From NCBI RefSeq assembly GCF_000425805.1, contig NZ_AUED01000025.1, positions 1 through 60,484 of the forward strand: DNA of 60,484 nucleotides, given 5' to 3'. Below, in pieces: positions 52,767 to 60,484 of this stretch. This DNA is from Pseudomonas vranovensis DSM 16006 (GTDB taxonomy: Bacteria > Pseudomonadota > Gammaproteobacteria > Pseudomonadales > Pseudomonadaceae). A model generated the notes under the pieces. It saw only the letters and a list, made by a program, of their open reading frames with translations. It did not search any database and was not told the origin of the DNA. Made by a program: the position numbers and the translations under genes. Each line of letters starts with the position of its first letter. Position 1 is the first letter of the stretch.

Positions 52767-54269
52767 TCACTTCATGGTCGGCATGACAAAGTCGGCGCCA
52801 GTGCGGATGCCACTCATCCAGCGCGAGGTGATGGTCTTGAGGCGGGTGTAGAAACGCACGCCTTCAGGGCCGTGCATGTGGTGGTCACCGAACAGCGAGT
52901 TTTTCCAGCCGCCGAAGCTGTGGAAGGCCATGGGCACCGGGATGGGCACGTTGATGCCGACCATGCCGACCTGGATCTCGTGACCGAACATGCGTGCCGA
53001 ATCGCCATCGCGCGTGAAGATGGCGGTGCCGTTGGCGTACTGGTGTGCATTGATCAGGGCCACCGCCTCCTGGTAGCTCTGAACCCTGACCACACCGAGC
53101 ACGGGGCCAAAAATCTCCTCCTGATAGATACGCATGTGAGAGGCAACGTCGTCGAACAGGCTACCGCCGAGGTAGAAACCGTTCTCGTAGCCGGGTTGTT
53201 GCATGCGAAAATCGCGGCCGTCTACCACCAGCGTCGCGCCTTCCTCGACCCCGCTGGCGACATAGCCACGTACGCGCTCCAGGTGTTCGCGACTGATCAA
53301 CGGACCCATTTCTGCCTGCGGGTCGGTGCCGGGACCTATCTGCAGTGCGCGTACTCGCGGTGCGAGGCGCTCGATCAATGCATCGGCGGTCTCATCGCCC
53401 ACCGCGACAGCAACCGAGATCGCCATGCAGCGTTCACCCGCGGCGCCATAGGCCGCGCCCATCAAGGCGTCGACAGCCTTGTCGAGGTCGGCGTCTGGCA
53501 TCACCACCATATGGTTTTTCGCGCCGCCGAGCGCCTGCACACGCTTGCCATTGGCCGCGCCAGTGGCATAGATGTACCGGGCAATGGGCGTGGAGCCGAC
53601 GAAGCTGACCGCTTGCACGTCCGGGTGCGCAAGGATGGCGTCGACTGCCTCCTTGTCACCGTTGACCACGTTGAATACACCGTCGGGCAAGCCGGCCTCG
53701 GACAGCAGTTCGGCAAGCAGCAACGCCGCTGACGGATCGCGCTCGGACGGTTTGAGGACAAAGGTATTACCGCAGGCCAGGGCCACCGGGAACATCCACA
53801 GGGCGACCATCGCCGGGAAGTTGAACGGGGTAATCCCGGCGACTACACCAAGTGCCTGGCGCATCGCGTGCGAGTCGATGTGACTACCAATATTTTCGGT
53901 AACTTCGCCCTTGAGCAGGTGCGGGGCGCCGCAGGCGAACTCCACCACCTCCAGGCCGCGCACGACCTCGCCCATGGCATCGGAATGCACCTTGCCGTGT
54001 TCAGCGCTGATAATCGCAGCGAGTCGTTCGGCATTCTGTTCCAGCAACTCTTTGAAGCGGCTCAGGACCCGAGCGCGACGCAGCGGCGTGGTTGCCGACC
54101 ATGCCGGGAAGGCGGCCTTGGCGGCGGCAACCGCTTCGTTCAGCTCCTCGGCGCTGGCCAGCGCAACCCGCGCGCTCAACTGTCCTGTGGCCGGGTTGCG
54201 TACTTCGTTGAAGCGCCCACTGCGGCTTTCGCGGCGTTGGCCATTGATGTAGTGCTGTAAGGTAATCAT
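52767..54269 (-). CDS. mmsA: CoA-acylating methylmalonate/malonate-semialdehyde dehydrogenase
   Basis: A 500-residue aldehyde dehydrogenase of the MmsA group: G-V-V-A-G-I-T-P-F-N-F-P-A-M-V near residue 140, G-S-T-P-I-A-R-Y-I, and the catalytic Cys in G-A-A-G-E-R-C-M-A-I. MmsA oxidises (methyl)malonate semialdehyde to propionyl- or acetyl-CoA with NAD and CoA. In this operon it probably finishes the degradation route that also has a RutE-like reductase for the same type of aldehyde. Confidence 0.93.
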   Translation of the reverse strand: MITLQHYINGQRRESRSGRFNEVRNPATGQLSARVALASAEELNEAVAAAKAAFPAWSATTPLRRARVLSRFKELLEQNAERLAAIISAEHGKVHSDAMGEVVRGLEVVEFACGAPHLLKGEVTENIGSHIDSHAMRQALGVVAGITPFNFPAMVALWMFPVALACGNTFVLKPSERDPSAALLLAELLSEAGLPDGVFNVVNGDKEAVDAILAHPDVQAVSFVGSTPIARYIYATGAANGKRVQALGGAKNHMVVMPDADLDKAVDALMGAAYGAAGERCMAISVAVAVGDETADALIERLAPRVRALQIGPGTDPQAEMGPLISREHLERVRGYVASGVEEGATLVVDGRDFRMQQPGYENGFYLGGSLFDDVASHMRIYQEEIFGPVLGVVRVQSYQEAVALINAHQYANGTAIFTRDGDSARMFGHEIQVGMVGINVPIPVPMAFHSFGGWKNSLFGDHHMHGPEGVRFYTRLKTITSRWMSGIRTGADFVMPTMK

Positions 54270-54346
54270 CGGTTTTCTCCAGGCGAGCAGTCCCGATCCG
54301 GCAGGTCAAATGCCGGGTAGCGAGGCTGCGATGTAGTGACGGGTAT

Positions 54347-55585
54347 TCAGGAAGTGGCGGATTGCGCCGGTTTCAACGGGTTTGCGGGGTGGTCCAATGG
54401 TGCTTCGGCATGGGGCATGAAGAACATGATCAGCATGCCGGCGGCGAAGAATCCGGCGCAGACCAGCAAGCCGAGCGCCAGGCTGTGGTGGATGGCTATA
54501 CCGCTGAGCAGCAGTGGTGCGAAGGCGGCAAGGCCGCGACCGAAGTTGAAGCAAAAACCGGCACCGATGGTACGTACACGCACGGGATAGAGGGTACTGA
54601 AATAGGAAGCGAACAGGCTGGCAAAGGCATAGAAGAAGGCGTACACCGGGCCTAGCCAGAACAGTACCTGGTTGTCGGTGGTAAGTGCGTAGATCGCCAG
54701 CATCACTGAGCTGCCCAAGAGCGACAGCAATGTGGCATTGCGCTTGCCGATGCGGTCAGCAAACAGCCCGAAGGCGTTGATGCCGATGAACGCACCAATA
54801 TTCAGGATGGTCATGAAATGCGCCATCATGCCGATTGCCAACCCACGCTCGTGTACCAGATAGGTTGGTAGCCAGGTGCTGGCGCCCCAGAAGCCGATCA
54901 CCGAACAGCTTGCCGCAGCAGTACCTAGCAGTGTCACGCGCAGCAGGCTTGGAGCGAAAATTTCACGAACCGAGGCATTAATGGGTACATCCGTGCAGGT
55001 CGCAGCGATAGCTTTCTGGGCTTTCCATTCAGGTGACTCTGGTACGAATAGCCAAAGGTAGAGCACAGGAATAAGTGTCGAGATGCCCGCTGCAAGGAAC
55101 AGCAGCTGCCAGTCCGGCAGGAATGCCTTGCCAGCCATCGCCGCGATTGCCGCGCCCACCGGAAACGAACTGAGTACGAAACCGGTGGCCCGGGCGCGTT
55201 GGTGTACAGGCCAGGTCTCGGCGATATAGGCCGAGACAATGCCCCACACGCCACCCAGGCCCAGGCCCGAGAAAAAGCGCAACAGCAGTAGCAAGTACCA
55301 GTTATGGGTGGATGCCACGGCCATGGTCAGTGCGCCAAAGCTCACCAACGAGAGTAAAAGCGCCTTGCGCCGGCCAAAATTGTCCGAGTACCAGCCGGTG
55401 GTGATGCTGCTGAAACCGATGCCCAGCAATGTCGCCGAGGCGAGCATGCCGGCCTGGCCTATGGACAGCGCCAAGTCCTGCTGGATCACCGGCAAGGCGA
55501 TGGTCAGCAGGATGATTTCCATCGCGTCGAACAGATAGGCAAGGAAACCGCCGACGAGCACATGCCATTTCGAAATGTTCTGCAT
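54347..55585 (-). CDS. MFS transporter (aromatic acid symporter type)
   Basis: A 412-residue, 12-helix MFS protein. Loop 2-3 carries the signature G-W-Y-S-D-N-F-G-R-R-K-A, and the fifth helix region has F-S-G-L-G-L-G-G-V-W-G. Its opening (Y-L-F-D-A-M-E-I-I-L-L-T-I-A) with an acidic residue in helix 1 is typical of the aromatic-acid/H+ symporter group. Start at ATG 55585 (GGAGACGCAACC upstream); the longer frame to 55726 lies within the next gene. Confidence 0.88.
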   Translation of the reverse strand: MQNISKWHVLVGGFLAYLFDAMEIILLTIALPVIQQDLALSIGQAGMLASATLLGIGFSSITTGWYSDNFGRRKALLLSLVSFGALTMAVASTHNWYLLLLLRFFSGLGLGGVWGIVSAYIAETWPVHQRARATGFVLSSFPVGAAIAAMAGKAFLPDWQLLFLAAGISTLIPVLYLWLFVPESPEWKAQKAIAATCTDVPINASVREIFAPSLLRVTLLGTAAASCSVIGFWGASTWLPTYLVHERGLAIGMMAHFMTILNIGAFIGINAFGLFADRIGKRNATLLSLLGSSVMLAIYALTTDNQVLFWLGPVYAFFYAFASLFASYFSTLYPVRVRTIGAGFCFNFGRGLAAFAPLLLSGIAIHHSLALGLLVCAGFFAAGMLIMFFMPHAEAPLDHPANPLKPAQSATS

Positions 55586-55712
55586 GGTTGCGTCTCCGTC
55601 AGCGATTGAGCCGATATGTGGAAGGGAAGGTCGGGTGGTTGTGCCGCATGGTTTTCTCCTTGTTTTTGTTGTGTACGGCGTTGCGCGCTTGGCGTTCGGC
55701 AGTTCGGAGTCT

Positions 55713-56324
55713 CTACAGCAAGGCACAGCTCTCTTCGAAGCTCAGGCGCGGGCTGCGCGGGAACAGTTTCGAGGGGTCGCCATAGCCGAGGTTGCAGAGG
55801 AAATTGGTTTTCACTTGCTGGCCGGGGAAGCGGGTGCTGCCTGCGAAGAATTCGGCGTCGACGCGCTTGTGGTCGAAGCCGGACATTGGCCCACAATCTA
55901 GACCCAGTGCCCGCGCGGCGAGAATGAAGTAGCCGCCCTGCAGTGAACTGTTGCGCAGTGCGGCTGAATCGATCACATGTGGCTGCGCGGCGTACCAATC
56001 GCGCATGCCAGGGTTGTGCGGAAACAGCCGCGGGAGCTGCTCATGAAAGTTGGCGTCGTAACCGATAATCGCCGTCACCGGCGCCTGCAGGGTTTTATCT
56101 ACGTTGCCCGCCGCCAGTGAGGGCAGCAGGCGCGCCTTGGCCTCGGCGCTACGCAGGAAGACGATGCGCGCCGGGCAACCGTTGGTACTGGTCGGGCCCC
56201 AGCGCACCAGGTCGTAGATGGCGCGCAAGGTGTCGTCGTCGACGGCTTTGTCGAGCCATCCGTTCTGGCTGCGGGCATCGCGAAACAGCAGGTCGAGTCC
56301 TTGGTTGGACAATGTTTCTTTCAT
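55713..56324 (-). CDS. RutE/HadB-like malonic semialdehyde reductase
   Basis: A 203-residue nitroreductase-fold protein (FMN). It shares with RutE/HadB the pattern L-F-R-D-A-R-S-Q-N-G-W, the L-V-R-W-G-P-T-S-T-N-G-C-P-A-R-I motif, and a C-terminal C-N-L-G-Y-G-D-P-S. RutE reduces malonic semialdehyde to 3-hydroxypropionate; HadB analogues handle halogenated aromatics. The presence of mmsA two genes on suggests a semialdehyde product here, but an aromatic substrate is possible. Confidence 0.8.
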   Translation of the reverse strand: MKETLSNQGLDLLFRDARSQNGWLDKAVDDDTLRAIYDLVRWGPTSTNGCPARIVFLRSAEAKARLLPSLAAGNVDKTLQAPVTAIIGYDANFHEQLPRLFPHNPGMRDWYAAQPHVIDSAALRNSSLQGGYFILAARALGLDCGPMSGFDHKRVDAEFFAGSTRFPGQQVKTNFLCNLGYGDPSKLFPRSPRLSFEESCALL

Positions 56325-56345
56325 TGCGCTGGGCTCCTGTAGCGG

Positions 56346-57344
56346 TCAGCGGGTGTGGCGCCGGCGCTCAACCAGCGAACGCGGGGTGACGGTTTGGCTT
56401 TCATTGCTGCCACCGAGGAAGTACTCCACCGACATGGGCGGGCCCCACTGGTAAAGACTGGAGTCACAGGCCTGGGTGCAGTTCATCGGGGAGGTGTGAT
56501 TGAACAGATCGCCGTCGGTGAAGTGTTCGATGAGGTTGCCCGACGGGTCGCGCCAGTAATCGAATATCTGGCTGCCGAGTACATGGCGCCCGACACCCCA
56601 AAATGGCGTCCAGCCCTGGTCGTCCATCCACTCGTGGCCCAGACACTGGGCATCGAAATCCTGTACCTCGAATGAGGCATGATGAACCACGTCACGATTG
56701 GCCTGGAAAAGCGCAATGGTGTGGTGGTCGGTCCAGTTGCTGCCGCGGTTCAGGCGCAGGAACGCAGCCGATGGGCAATCCTGCTCGTCACCTTCGACGA
56801 TCAGGTCGGAGGGCAGCATGCCCAGCACGTTGCGGTACCAGCCGATCATGCTGGGCATGTCGGCGACGCCGATGGCGACATGCCCCAGACGCATGACCTT
56901 TGCCGGTCCCTTGCCGGGCCGTTGTACGTCGCCAAAGCGGCGTTTCTCAACCGCCGAATTGAGTACCAGCGCCGAGCGTTGCGCCAGTGCTTCGACCGGC
57001 TGGATACCGTGCACCAGTTCAATGCGCCGTCCGGATGGATCCTGTAACACCACGCAATGACCACCGCCGGGGTGCTTCAGCGCCTGGATTGCTGAAGCAC
57101 CTGGCAAGCGTTCGGCAACGTGCAGGTCGGCAAAGGATTCAACGGCAAAAGCGATGGCACCCAGAGACGGTGTGTCGGCGCGCTCGGCGATGTAGACATA
57201 TGGCAGCGTACCGGTGCCGCGCAGGTAAAGACGTTGTTCGGTCCGATGGCTTACAGTCAGGCCGAAATCGAGCAGGAAGCGTTCAAGCAGGTCGATATCG
57301 GCATGCCGGTAGACCACGTGGTTGATGTCTTTGATGTGCAGCAT
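56346..57344 (-). CDS. Two-domain extradiol (VOC) dioxygenase
   Basis: A 332-residue protein made of two VOC-fold halves. Residues 1-120 begin I-N-H-V-V-Y-R-H-A-D; residues 150-290 begin L-G-H-V-A-I-G-V-A-D and contain the metal-ligand candidates His of that motif, the later H in D-H-H-T-I-A and the Glu in L-I-E-H-F. This matches type I extradiol ring-cleavage dioxygenases. The upstream FAH hydrolase and the operon context point to an aromatic ring pathway. Confidence 0.82.
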   Translation of the reverse strand: MLHIKDINHVVYRHADIDLLERFLLDFGLTVSHRTEQRLYLRGTGTLPYVYIAERADTPSLGAIAFAVESFADLHVAERLPGASAIQALKHPGGGHCVVLQDPSGRRIELVHGIQPVEALAQRSALVLNSAVEKRRFGDVQRPGKGPAKVMRLGHVAIGVADMPSMIGWYRNVLGMLPSDLIVEGDEQDCPSAAFLRLNRGSNWTDHHTIALFQANRDVVHHASFEVQDFDAQCLGHEWMDDQGWTPFWGVGRHVLGSQIFDYWRDPSGNLIEHFTDGDLFNHTSPMNCTQACDSSLYQWGPPMSVEYFLGGSNESQTVTPRSLVERRRHTR

Positions 57345-57515
57345 GGCTGCGTCTCCTCAGCCCAGGGCCGACGATGGGTTTGGGCATTCGCTGACGCGGG
57401 TGCGTTTTCCAGGCAGCCGCCTGCGCGAACCTAAATCGGTCCGGGCGCAGGCAGCCGGGATCGCTCCCGCCTGTTAAAGGCGAACGGGTTTTCGACTAAT
57501 GAGCAGGGCGCCGTC

Positions 57516-58382
57516 TCAGGCGGTCGGCGTCTCGGCGGCGATCGAATTGCTCAAGGTACCCAGGCCTTCGATCTCCACGGTGCAGACATCACCAGGCTGC
57601 ATGAACAGCATTGGGCGACGAGCCCAGCCGATACCGGCCGGGGTTCCGGTGACGATGACATCGCCAGGTTCGAGGGTGACGGCTTCACTGAGCACAGCGA
57701 TGAGTTGCGCGACATCAAAGACCATGTCGGCGGTGTTGCCTTGCTGTTCGACCTTGCCGTTCAGGCGTGTGGTCAGCGCCAGGCCACGGGCGCCGGCCGG
57801 CAGTTCATCAGCGCTGACGAAGGCCGGGCCGAAAGCGCCGGTAGCATCGAAGTTCTTGCCAATGGTCCATTGCGGAGACTTGAACTGGTAATCGCGCACC
57901 GAGGCTTCGTTGAAGATGGAGTACCCGGCAACATGCGCCAAGGCATGTTCCCGGGATATGTGGCGGCCGCGCTTGCCGATGATCACCGCCAGTTCGCCTT
58001 CGTAATCCAGTTGCTCGGAAGCCAGCGGGCGCACAATGGCTTCGCCGTGGCCAATTAGGGTCGTGGAGAAGCGGGGGAAGAAGGTGGGGTAGTCCGGCTG
58101 CTCGTAGGGACTTTCTTTGGTGTGATCCGCGTAGTTCAGGCCGACACAGACGATTTTACCCGGTCGCTCGATCGGCGGTAGATAGCGGATAAGGGAAGCG
58201 TCGAGCAGAGGCGCTTCGCTTAGCTGGCGGTGCGCGTGTTGCAGGGCCTGGGCGCCGCGTCCCAGCAGCTCGAACAGTGAGCCCGGATAGCCAGGCAGAT
58301 TTTCGGTGAGGCCACGCAGGCCGTTTGGGGTGTCCACGGCCAGTCCGTTGATAGCACCCTCGGCAAAACTGACAAAACGCAT
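57516..58382 (-). CDS. Fumarylacetoacetate hydrolase family protein
   Basis: A 288-residue FAH-superfamily protein: C-V-G-L-N-Y-A-D-H-T, then E-G-E-L-A-V-I-I-G-K, and G-D-V-I-V-T-G-T-P-A-G, with the acidic metal ligands in E-x-E-x(n)-D positions. The family hydrolyses or decarboxylates beta-diketo or oxoacid products of ring cleavage. Start at ATG 58382 (GAGGT upstream) rather than 58412. First gene of the operon after the divergent promoter with the TetR gene. Confidence 0.88.
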   Translation of the reverse strand: MRFVSFAEGAINGLAVDTPNGLRGLTENLPGYPGSLFELLGRGAQALQHAHRQLSEAPLLDASLIRYLPPIERPGKIVCVGLNYADHTKESPYEQPDYPTFFPRFSTTLIGHGEAIVRPLASEQLDYEGELAVIIGKRGRHISREHALAHVAGYSIFNEASVRDYQFKSPQWTIGKNFDATGAFGPAFVSADELPAGARGLALTTRLNGKVEQQGNTADMVFDVAQLIAVLSEAVTLEPGDVIVTGTPAGIGWARRPMLFMQPGDVCTVEIEGLGTLSNSIAAETPTA

Positions 58383-58616
58383 GATCCATACCTCGCTGTT
58401 ATTATTCTTCAAGGATTATGTGAACGGTACCGTACCGTACCCTTTTGCTGTTCGAAGATTCCCATTGTCATTTCCCCATGTCAATGGCGCCGATAAGACG
58501 TATTTAGAATAAAAAATCAGGGTTGATATGCGATTGTGTTGCGCATGTGGAACGCCTCCCGCGGGGCATGTAGGCTATGCGCGGAACGAAGTCGAATCGA
58601 AAGGAAGAGGTGCTTC
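58383..58616. promoter_or_regulatory. Divergent promoter with TetR operator candidate
   Basis: At 58424-58433 ACGGTACCGT is a perfect palindrome, continued by CGTACCGTACC (to 58442), which gives overlapping G-T-A-C-C repeats about 40 bases upstream of the FAH gene start. That is the usual position for an operator bound by the divergently encoded TetR protein. Confidence 0.5.
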
Positions 58617-59234
58617 TTGAGCGAGCGGTTGGAAAGTAAGCGGCAAGCCGAAAAGAGGGAGGGGATTCTCGCAACGGCGACGGAAATGTTCCTGGAAGAG
58701 GGGTATGCCGGGGTGAGCATGGATGCAATCATCGCTCGCATCGGTGGGTCCAAACGTACCGTATATGCCTACTTTGGCGACAAGGATGGCTTATTTGCGG
58801 CGATTATCGCCCGCCTATGCGAGCAGATCGTAAACCCGCTCACGCATATGGACCTCAGCCGCAAACCGCTTCCGGAAGCATTGCGCACAATAGCCGAAAC
58901 GTTCCTTGGAGTAATTCTTTCGCCGCGGACAATAGCCATGCATCGGTTGATCGTAGCCGAGGCATTGCGAGCACCGGAAGCGGCCCGTGCATTTTTCGAA
59001 GCCGCACCGGGAGCCGCCTATAGTTGCTTGCGCGAATACTTCGAGTGGGCCGAGAAGGCCGGAATCGTGCAGGCGGGCGATGCGCAAACCCGTGCCGTAC
59101 TGTTTCTCGATGCGCTGACTGGCGACTTCCAATTGCGCTGCCTCCTTGGCCTTATGCAAACACCGCCCCAAGATGAACAACAGCATCGCATTGAAGAGGC
59201 CATCGTCATCTTTCTCAGTGGGTTAAAGTTATGA
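58617..59234 (+). CDS. TetR-family regulator of the catabolic operon
   Basis: A 205-residue TetR protein. HTH: R-E-G-I-L-A-T-A-T-E-M-F-L-E-E-G-Y-A-G-V-S-M-D-A-I-I-A-R-I-G-G-S-K-R-T-V-Y-A-Y-F. The C-terminal ligand domain is helical. It starts at TTG 58617 with AAGAGG upstream; the longer ATG frame (58536) has no ribosome site. It probably represses the divergent operon, releasing it when a pathway compound binds. Confidence 0.88.
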   Translation: MSERLESKRQAEKREGILATATEMFLEEGYAGVSMDAIIARIGGSKRTVYAYFGDKDGLFAAIIARLCEQIVNPLTHMDLSRKPLPEALRTIAETFLGVILSPRTIAMHRLIVAEALRAPEAARAFFEAAPGAAYSCLREYFEWAEKAGIVQAGDAQTRAVLFLDALTGDFQLRCLLGLMQTPPQDEQQHRIEEAIVIFLSGLKL

Positions 59235-59419
59235 CAGTAACGTCATGTGCATGGAAGGATCTTCAGGCCGCAACATCTCGATCCACACGTTCAGTCCATG
59301 TATGTGAACAGTATTCTGAGGTTGAAATCGACCAGAGCCAGCCTAGTAATAATGATGGCCTCAAAATTTCTGATCGCCACACTTGGACTAAATGAACGAG
59401 GTCTGCATTTAATCTTCTC
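59235..59419. other. Gene-free stretch downstream of the TetR gene
   Basis: AT-rich sequence without a credible frame, leading into the antitoxin relic. Nothing recognisable. Confidence 0.3.
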
Positions 59420-59627
59420 TCAGATATAGACACCGTGCTCGAGGCGATGCAGAAAACCCCTCACTTGCACGTATTCTGATTGAGTGACCAGCACGCTGCA
59501 CGGCATGCGGTGGTCTAGTCCAAGCGCTGGCTAAATGAGCCAAGACTCAGCCAGCATGCGCTTTCCCAGCACTTGCGTAGCAACTTGCAAAATCTGTTCG
59601 CGACGGCTTAGGAAACCTCGGTGTTCT
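59420..59627 (-). pseudogene. Xre/MbcA/ParS-type antitoxin relic, copy 3
   Basis: On the minus strand the reading E-H-R-G-F-L-S-R-R-E-Q-I-L-Q-V, then A-E-S-W-L-I-stop-P-A-L-G-L-D-H-R-M-P-C-S-V-L and Y-V-Q-V-R-G-F-L-H-R-L-E-H-G-V-Y-I before a stop at 59420 corresponds residue by residue to the intact gene at 35204. An in-frame stop (TAG) kills it. Confidence 0.65.
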
Positions 59628-59645
59628 CTATTCTAACGTCGCTGG

Positions 59646-60131
59646 TTAGATGACTAACGATTGTTTGTTTTTTCCTTGGGTAGGCGAGCGTCTAGAACGC
59701 GCATTGTATACTGTTTTCAAGGTTGGTTGACCCTGGTCTTTACGCCTTCCGTACACACGATCCTCATAGTAGGTTTCATCAATCGTGTGGTAGATGATCG
59801 AGTTTGGCACTTCATTTTCATCGAAGCCGACCTCAAGTTTGATGAGTGCTTCGGTACGCCAGTGCCTAGACCGGTTAGCGTGAGGAGGGGTTGAGATAAA
59901 AATTTGCTCAATTCGTATTTGCACATCCCGTTCACAGCATTCCAGAAAATCCAAAAGCGCTCGCGGTGTCGCGAGCAGTACTACGCCGAAGGTCCGCTTC
60001 GATTCCCCTCGCTGTTTAGTGTGCACGTGGAAGAATATCTCGCTGGTATCAACTCTAGGCCAGCTTTTGTAGCTTGGGTCGACCTTGCCTATAAGAGTGA
60101 TGACCTCTTCCTGCGGATCTGAAACAAACAC
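59646..60131 (-). CDS. Hypothetical protein beside the right IS copy
   Basis: A 161-residue frame from a GTG at 60131, with V-F-V-S-D-P-Q-E-E-V-I-T-L-I-G-K near its start and a basic tail. The residues just upstream (R-F-Q-S) also read like protein before a stop, and the IS terminus (60156) is 24 bases away, so its N-terminus may have been cut by the insertion. Not recognised. Confidence 0.45.
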   Translation of the reverse strand: MFVSDPQEEVITLIGKVDPSYKSWPRVDTSEIFFHVHTKQRGESKRTFGVVLLATPRALLDFLECCERDVQIRIEQIFISTPPHANRSRHWRTEALIKLEVGFDENEVPNSIIYHTIDETYYEDRVYGRRKDQGQPTLKTVYNARSRRSPTQGKNKQSLVI

Positions 60132-60155
60132 GCTCTGAAACCTCGATTAAAACGA

Positions 60156-60484
60156 TGAATCGCCCCTAGTTTCGTAGACACCTCCAAGCCTTAAAATGAG
60201 GCCCATTAGGAGGTGCCATGAGCAACCAGCGTTATCCCGAAGAATTCAAAATCCAGGCGGTCAACCAAGTGACCGAAAAGCAGCTTCCTGTCTCGGAGGT
60301 GGCTGCGCGATTGGGTGTGTCCGTGCACAGCCTGTATGCCTGGATTAAGCGTTACACCAAACCCCAGGAGCAGCGTGTCCAAGAGGACGATCAGAGTGCT
60401 GAGCTTCGCCGTCTACGTGCTGAGCTAAAACGGGTGACGGAGGAGCGAGACATCTTAAAAAAGGCCGCCGCGTACTTTGCCAAG
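60156..60484 (+). mobile_element. IS3-family element (right boundary copy, cut by window edge)
   Basis: Begins TGAATCGCCCCTAG at 60156 and reads outward to the right. Identical terminus and leader to the inverted copy at 1-94. Confidence 0.88.
60218..60484 (+). CDS. IS3-family transposase OrfA (partial)
   Basis: At least 89 residues: M-S-N-Q-R-Y-P-E-E-F-K-I-Q-A-V, an HTH_Tnp domain (V-S-E-V-A-A-R-L-G-V-S-V-H-S-L-Y-A-W-I-K), then a helical zipper region (L-R-R-L-R-A-E-L-K-R-V-T-E-E-R-D-I-L-K-K-A) typical of IS3 OrfA. AGGAGG precedes the ATG. OrfB lies outside the window. Confidence 0.9.
   Translation, partial: MSNQRYPEEFKIQAVNQVTEKQLPVSEVAARLGVSVHSLYAWIKRYTKPQEQRVQEDDQSAELRRLRAELKRVTEERDILKKAAAYFAK

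Noticed and set aside
1..60484. Search for CRISPR arrays, tRNA or rRNA genes
   Set aside because: No regular spaced repeats, tRNA cloverleaf patterns or rRNA sequence noticed.

Overview
The window looks like an accessory region of a Pseudomonas chromosome (fluorescens/putida/syringae relatives). The evidence is protein style (MmsA, RutE-like reductase, Roc/BvgS-type two-component proteins, a Tsx-like porin), a degenerate Pseudomonas-type REP at 36.69-36.79 kb, and a Tn4651-type tnpS/tnpT recombination module. It starts and ends inside two copies of one IS3-family element in opposite orientation, so the whole 60 kb lies between inverted IS copies. Layout: 0-4 kb is debris (two antitoxin-type relics, one small intact gene with CxxC pairs, a complete IS150-like element, an IS66 fragment, a decayed amidase). 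4.5-13.2 kb is a CS1/CFA-I-type (alternate chaperone-usher, alpha) fimbrial cluster: chaperone, major pilin, usher, tip adhesin, second chaperone, followed by a BvgA/RocA-like response regulator. A 2.5 kb relic block splits the first chaperone from the pilin; it contains scrambled fragments of tssA, tssM, the autotransporter and an IS5 transposase. 14.2-16.9 kb is an autotransporter on the minus strand. 17.5-34.6 kb is a type VI secretion cluster: tssA-B-C-hcp-tssE-F-G, a toxin gene, a PAAR-like gene, vgrG, tssJ-K-L-M. No clpV (tssH) is present, and tssM runs at its 3' end into an IS5-type relic. 35-39.6 kb holds an antitoxin-like gene, a Tat-type beta carbonic anhydrase, a LysR regulator, a secreted isochorismatase-like hydrolase, a small hypothetical gene and a LuxR-type response regulator. 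39.8-47.2 kb is a Roc/Bvg-like signalling block (hybrid kinase, response regulator, REC-EAL protein) with remnants of another fimbrial locus inside. 48.3-50.6 kb is a tnpT/tnpS cointegrate-resolution module without its transposase. 50.9-58.4 kb has a 5'-truncated quinone oxidoreductase and a six-gene minus-strand catabolic operon (FAH-family hydrolase, two-domain extradiol dioxygenase, RutE-like reductase, MFS transporter, MmsA, Tsx-like porin) divergent from a TetR regulator. The last 1.2 kb carries a third antitoxin relic, one unknown gene and the bounding IS. The most notable item is the gene at 24629-25528, between tssG and the PAAR/vgrG pair. Its protein carries most of the catalytic signature of class II adenylate cyclase toxins (anthrax edema factor, CyaA, ExoY): an N-F-R block, a K-G-x5-K motif, D-Y-D, and H-G-x3-N. 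It is a candidate T6SS-delivered nucleotidyl cyclase effector. A near-palindrome of the form TGAGACNNGTCTCA occurs upstream of tssA, upstream of the PAAR/vgrG genes, and twice in the divergent promoter of the REC-EAL gene, which suggests one regulator for secretion, effector loading and c-di-GMP signalling. All assignments are by reading alone; no database search was run.
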